Shown here: piece after piece, positions 62,620 to 64,000 of the stretch
Position numbering within the stretch: the stretch's first letter is position 1
Layout: every line of letters starts with the position of its first letter
Source: Rhodobacteraceae bacterium IMCC1335
GTDB lineage: Bacteria; Pseudomonadota; Alphaproteobacteria; Rhodobacterales; Rhodobacteraceae
Direction of reading: 5' to 3'
Assembly: GCA_039640495.1 (NCBI GenBank)
Contig: CP046864.1
Span: forward strand, 2,108,001-2,172,000
Length of the DNA: 64,000 nt
The notes under the pieces: model-generated
What the model saw: the letters and a program-made list of their open reading frames with translations, nothing else
Told to the model about the DNA's origin: nothing
The model's database searches: none
Translations under genes and position numbers: made by a program

Positions 62620-64000
62620 ATGGCCACAAAGCCAGCATTAATGAACCTTCCAATAGAAACATCTGATACGGGGTTTTATTCCGGATTCAGCAAGGACGTC
62701 ACCATCAGTGCGAAAATATTGGTAACCGCGCTGATTATTTGGGCGGTTGTTTTTCCAGAAAACGCCAGCAATGTCCTAAGCGCCTTAAATTCGTTTCTGT
62801 TAACCAATTTTGCCAGTTGGTATATCTTCGTCATCGCCTTCTATGTTGTGGTTTGTTTGTTATTTGCCTTGGTTCCAAGCTCGGGCAAGCTCTTGCTTGG
62901 CAGACCCGGCGACACACCCGAATTTTCGAATTTTTCTTGGTTTTCGATGATGTTCGGCGCTGGGATCGGCATCGGAATGCTCACCTTTGCAACCGCCGAA
63001 CCAATTTATCACTTTGGTAATAATCCCGACGTCATTCGCGGATTGTCCACAGGATATGACGCCGATAATGTGCGCGCGGCTTACCGCTGGTCATTCTTGC
63101 ATTGGGGCATCTCTGCTTGGGCCTGCTATGCGTTGGTCGGCCTAGCGCTGGCGTATTTCTCTTATCGGCGTAACCTGCCCCTCACCATTCGATCCGGTCT
63201 TGCGCCTTTATTCGGCAAAAGCCTTTCGGGACCGGTCGGCAGCATTATTGACATCGTAGCCGTTGTGGCCACGGTGCTTGGCGTGGCCCAAACCTTGGGC
63301 TTTGGCGTTCAGCAATTTATTGCAGGCTTGCACCGTGTGGGTATCGGAGACTGGGTGTTAAACGCGGAAGGCACGGCCTCGACCGCCGGTATCATCCTTG
63401 CGCTTTTGGTGATAATGGGCGCCTCAACCCTATCGGCGCTTTCAGGCGTGGGCAAAGGGATCAAATGGCTTTCAAACATCAATATGGGTCTAAGCTTTTT
63501 CATATTGTTCTTTTTCCTTGTCTTCGGCAGCACATTTTTTGGCCTGCAGGCGCTGATCGTTGGCATGTTTGATTATTTTGTCACGCTTCCGAAAACCTTA
63601 TTCACCGTCTGGAAGGCTGGCGGCAGTGAAACCGGCGATGCGTTAAGCGCGTGGCAAGGCGCCTGGTCGGTATTTTACTGGGCTTGGTGGATCGCTTTTG
63701 CACCTTTTGTTGGTGTTTTCCTTGCCCGAATTTCAAAAGGCCGCACCATTCGCGAATATGTCTTGGGCGCAATGCTTATTCCCGCCACCATGTGTTTTAT
63801 TTGGTTTGCCATCGTAGGGGGAACCGCCGTTGATTTAACGCTGGATGGCACCGCTGGCGACAGCATCATCACGGCGGGTTCACAAGCACAGCTTTTTGTG
63901 ATGCTCGACGTTATTCTTAGCAGCTCGCAGGCCTGGATGATGGCGGTTGTCGTGGTGATCCTCTTGCTGACCTATTTGGTCACCTCAGCCGATTCCGCGG
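62620..64000 (+). CDS. BCCT-family betaine/choline/carnitine transporter (3' end outside window)
   Basis: At least 460 residues; the frame stays open to the window end. Membrane protein importing quaternary-ammonium compounds with Na+ or H+. Seen: the glycine-rich segment SMMFGAGIGIGMLTFATAEPIYHF, RWSFLHWGISAWACYALVG, and the BCCT signature WAWWIAFAPFVGVFLARISKGRTIREYV with its tryptophan box. The last visible residues LVTSADSA fit the start of TM10. ATG at 62620 has AAGGAT before it. A second uptake route for osmolytes beside the ABC transporter at 41-46 kb. Confidence 0.92.
   Translation, partial: MATKPALMNLPIETSDTGFYSGFSKDVTISAKILVTALIIWAVVFPENASNVLSALNSFLLTNFASWYIFVIAFYVVVCLLFALVPSSGKLLLGRPGDTPEFSNFSWFSMMFGAGIGIGMLTFATAEPIYHFGNNPDVIRGLSTGYDADNVRAAYRWSFLHWGISAWACYALVGLALAYFSYRRNLPLTIRSGLAPLFGKSLSGPVGSIIDIVAVVATVLGVAQTLGFGVQQFIAGLHRVGIGDWVLNAEGTASTAGIILALLVIMGASTLSALSGVGKGIKWLSNINMGLSFFILFFFLVFGSTFFGLQALIVGMFDYFVTLPKTLFTVWKAGGSETGDALSAWQGAWSVFYWAWWIAFAPFVGVFLARISKGRTIREYVLGAMLIPATMCFIWFAIVGGTAVDLTLDGTAGDSIITAGSQAQLFVMLDVILSSSQAWMMAVVVVILLLTYLVTSADSA

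Noticed and set aside
1..64000. CRISPR array
   Set aside because: The only tandem repeat (42406-42460) has no spacers and no cas genes are present.

Overview
The window looks like a chromosomal segment of a marine alphaproteobacterium of the Rhodobacterales (roseobacter-like), with roughly balanced base composition. This is inferred from gene content and order: accB-accC-aat facing a DUF2155/mlaD/NDUFA12-like operon, clpP-clpX, nrdR-ribD, dnaG-rpoD, hom-glpX-recJ, and many transport and acyl-CoA genes for marine osmolytes. No 16S gene is present, so genus is not resolved.

Left part (1-29.7 kb) is mostly core genome: the end of an acetyl-CoA synthetase-like gene, an acyl-CoA ligase, accB and an accC that carries an apparent one-base deletion, aat, DUF2155, mlaD, a complex I accessory subunit, clpX and clpP, and a photolyase-related protein whose domains seem to be in swapped order. 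A three-gene capsule set (kpsS, wza-like, kpsC) lies between ribE and ribD. Then follow nrdR, yjbQ, rpoD, dnaG, a Glu/Leu dehydrogenase, a beta-hydroxyacid dehydrogenase, a TetR regulator, hom, glpX and recJ.

Middle part (29.7-54.4 kb) is an accessory block lying between tRNA-Glu(TTC) on the + strand and tRNA-Ser(GGA) on the - strand; the 3' end of each tRNA faces into it. Its left edge holds a Bacteroidota-like pdxJ and unreadable decayed sequence. Its right edge holds a serine-recombinase remnant and an IS6-family transposase remnant in AT-rich DNA. Between them are three transcription units that look like one catabolic programme. (a) A - strand operon: GMC oxidoreductase, VOC protein, DmdA/GcvT-like protein, esterase, malonyl-CoA decarboxylase, malonyl-CoA synthetase. 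(b) A + strand pair: enolase-superfamily enzyme and EamA transporter. (c) A nine-gene + strand operon: betaine-type ABC transporter (binding protein, ATPase, double permease), BisC-like molybdoenzyme, a second DmdA/GcvT-like protein, iron alcohol dehydrogenase, AhpD-like protein, aldehyde dehydrogenase and CitE-like lyase. A BetI-like regulator is convergent with (b) and divergent from (c), and a shared sequence motif sits in the promoters of (b) and (c). The inferred role is uptake, demethylation and oxidation of a methylated (quaternary ammonium, sulfonium or N/S-oxide) osmolyte, possibly ending at malonate semialdehyde, malonate or acetyl-CoA. The substrate cannot be read from the sequence. 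This is the best candidate for an undescribed system here.

Right part (54.5-64 kb) returns to ordinary genes: a large DUF3772/MscS channel, cysK, a cyclopropane-fatty-acid synthase-like methyltransferase, a class I photolyase, a class V aminotransferase, and the start of a BCCT-family betaine/choline/carnitine transporter that runs off the window.
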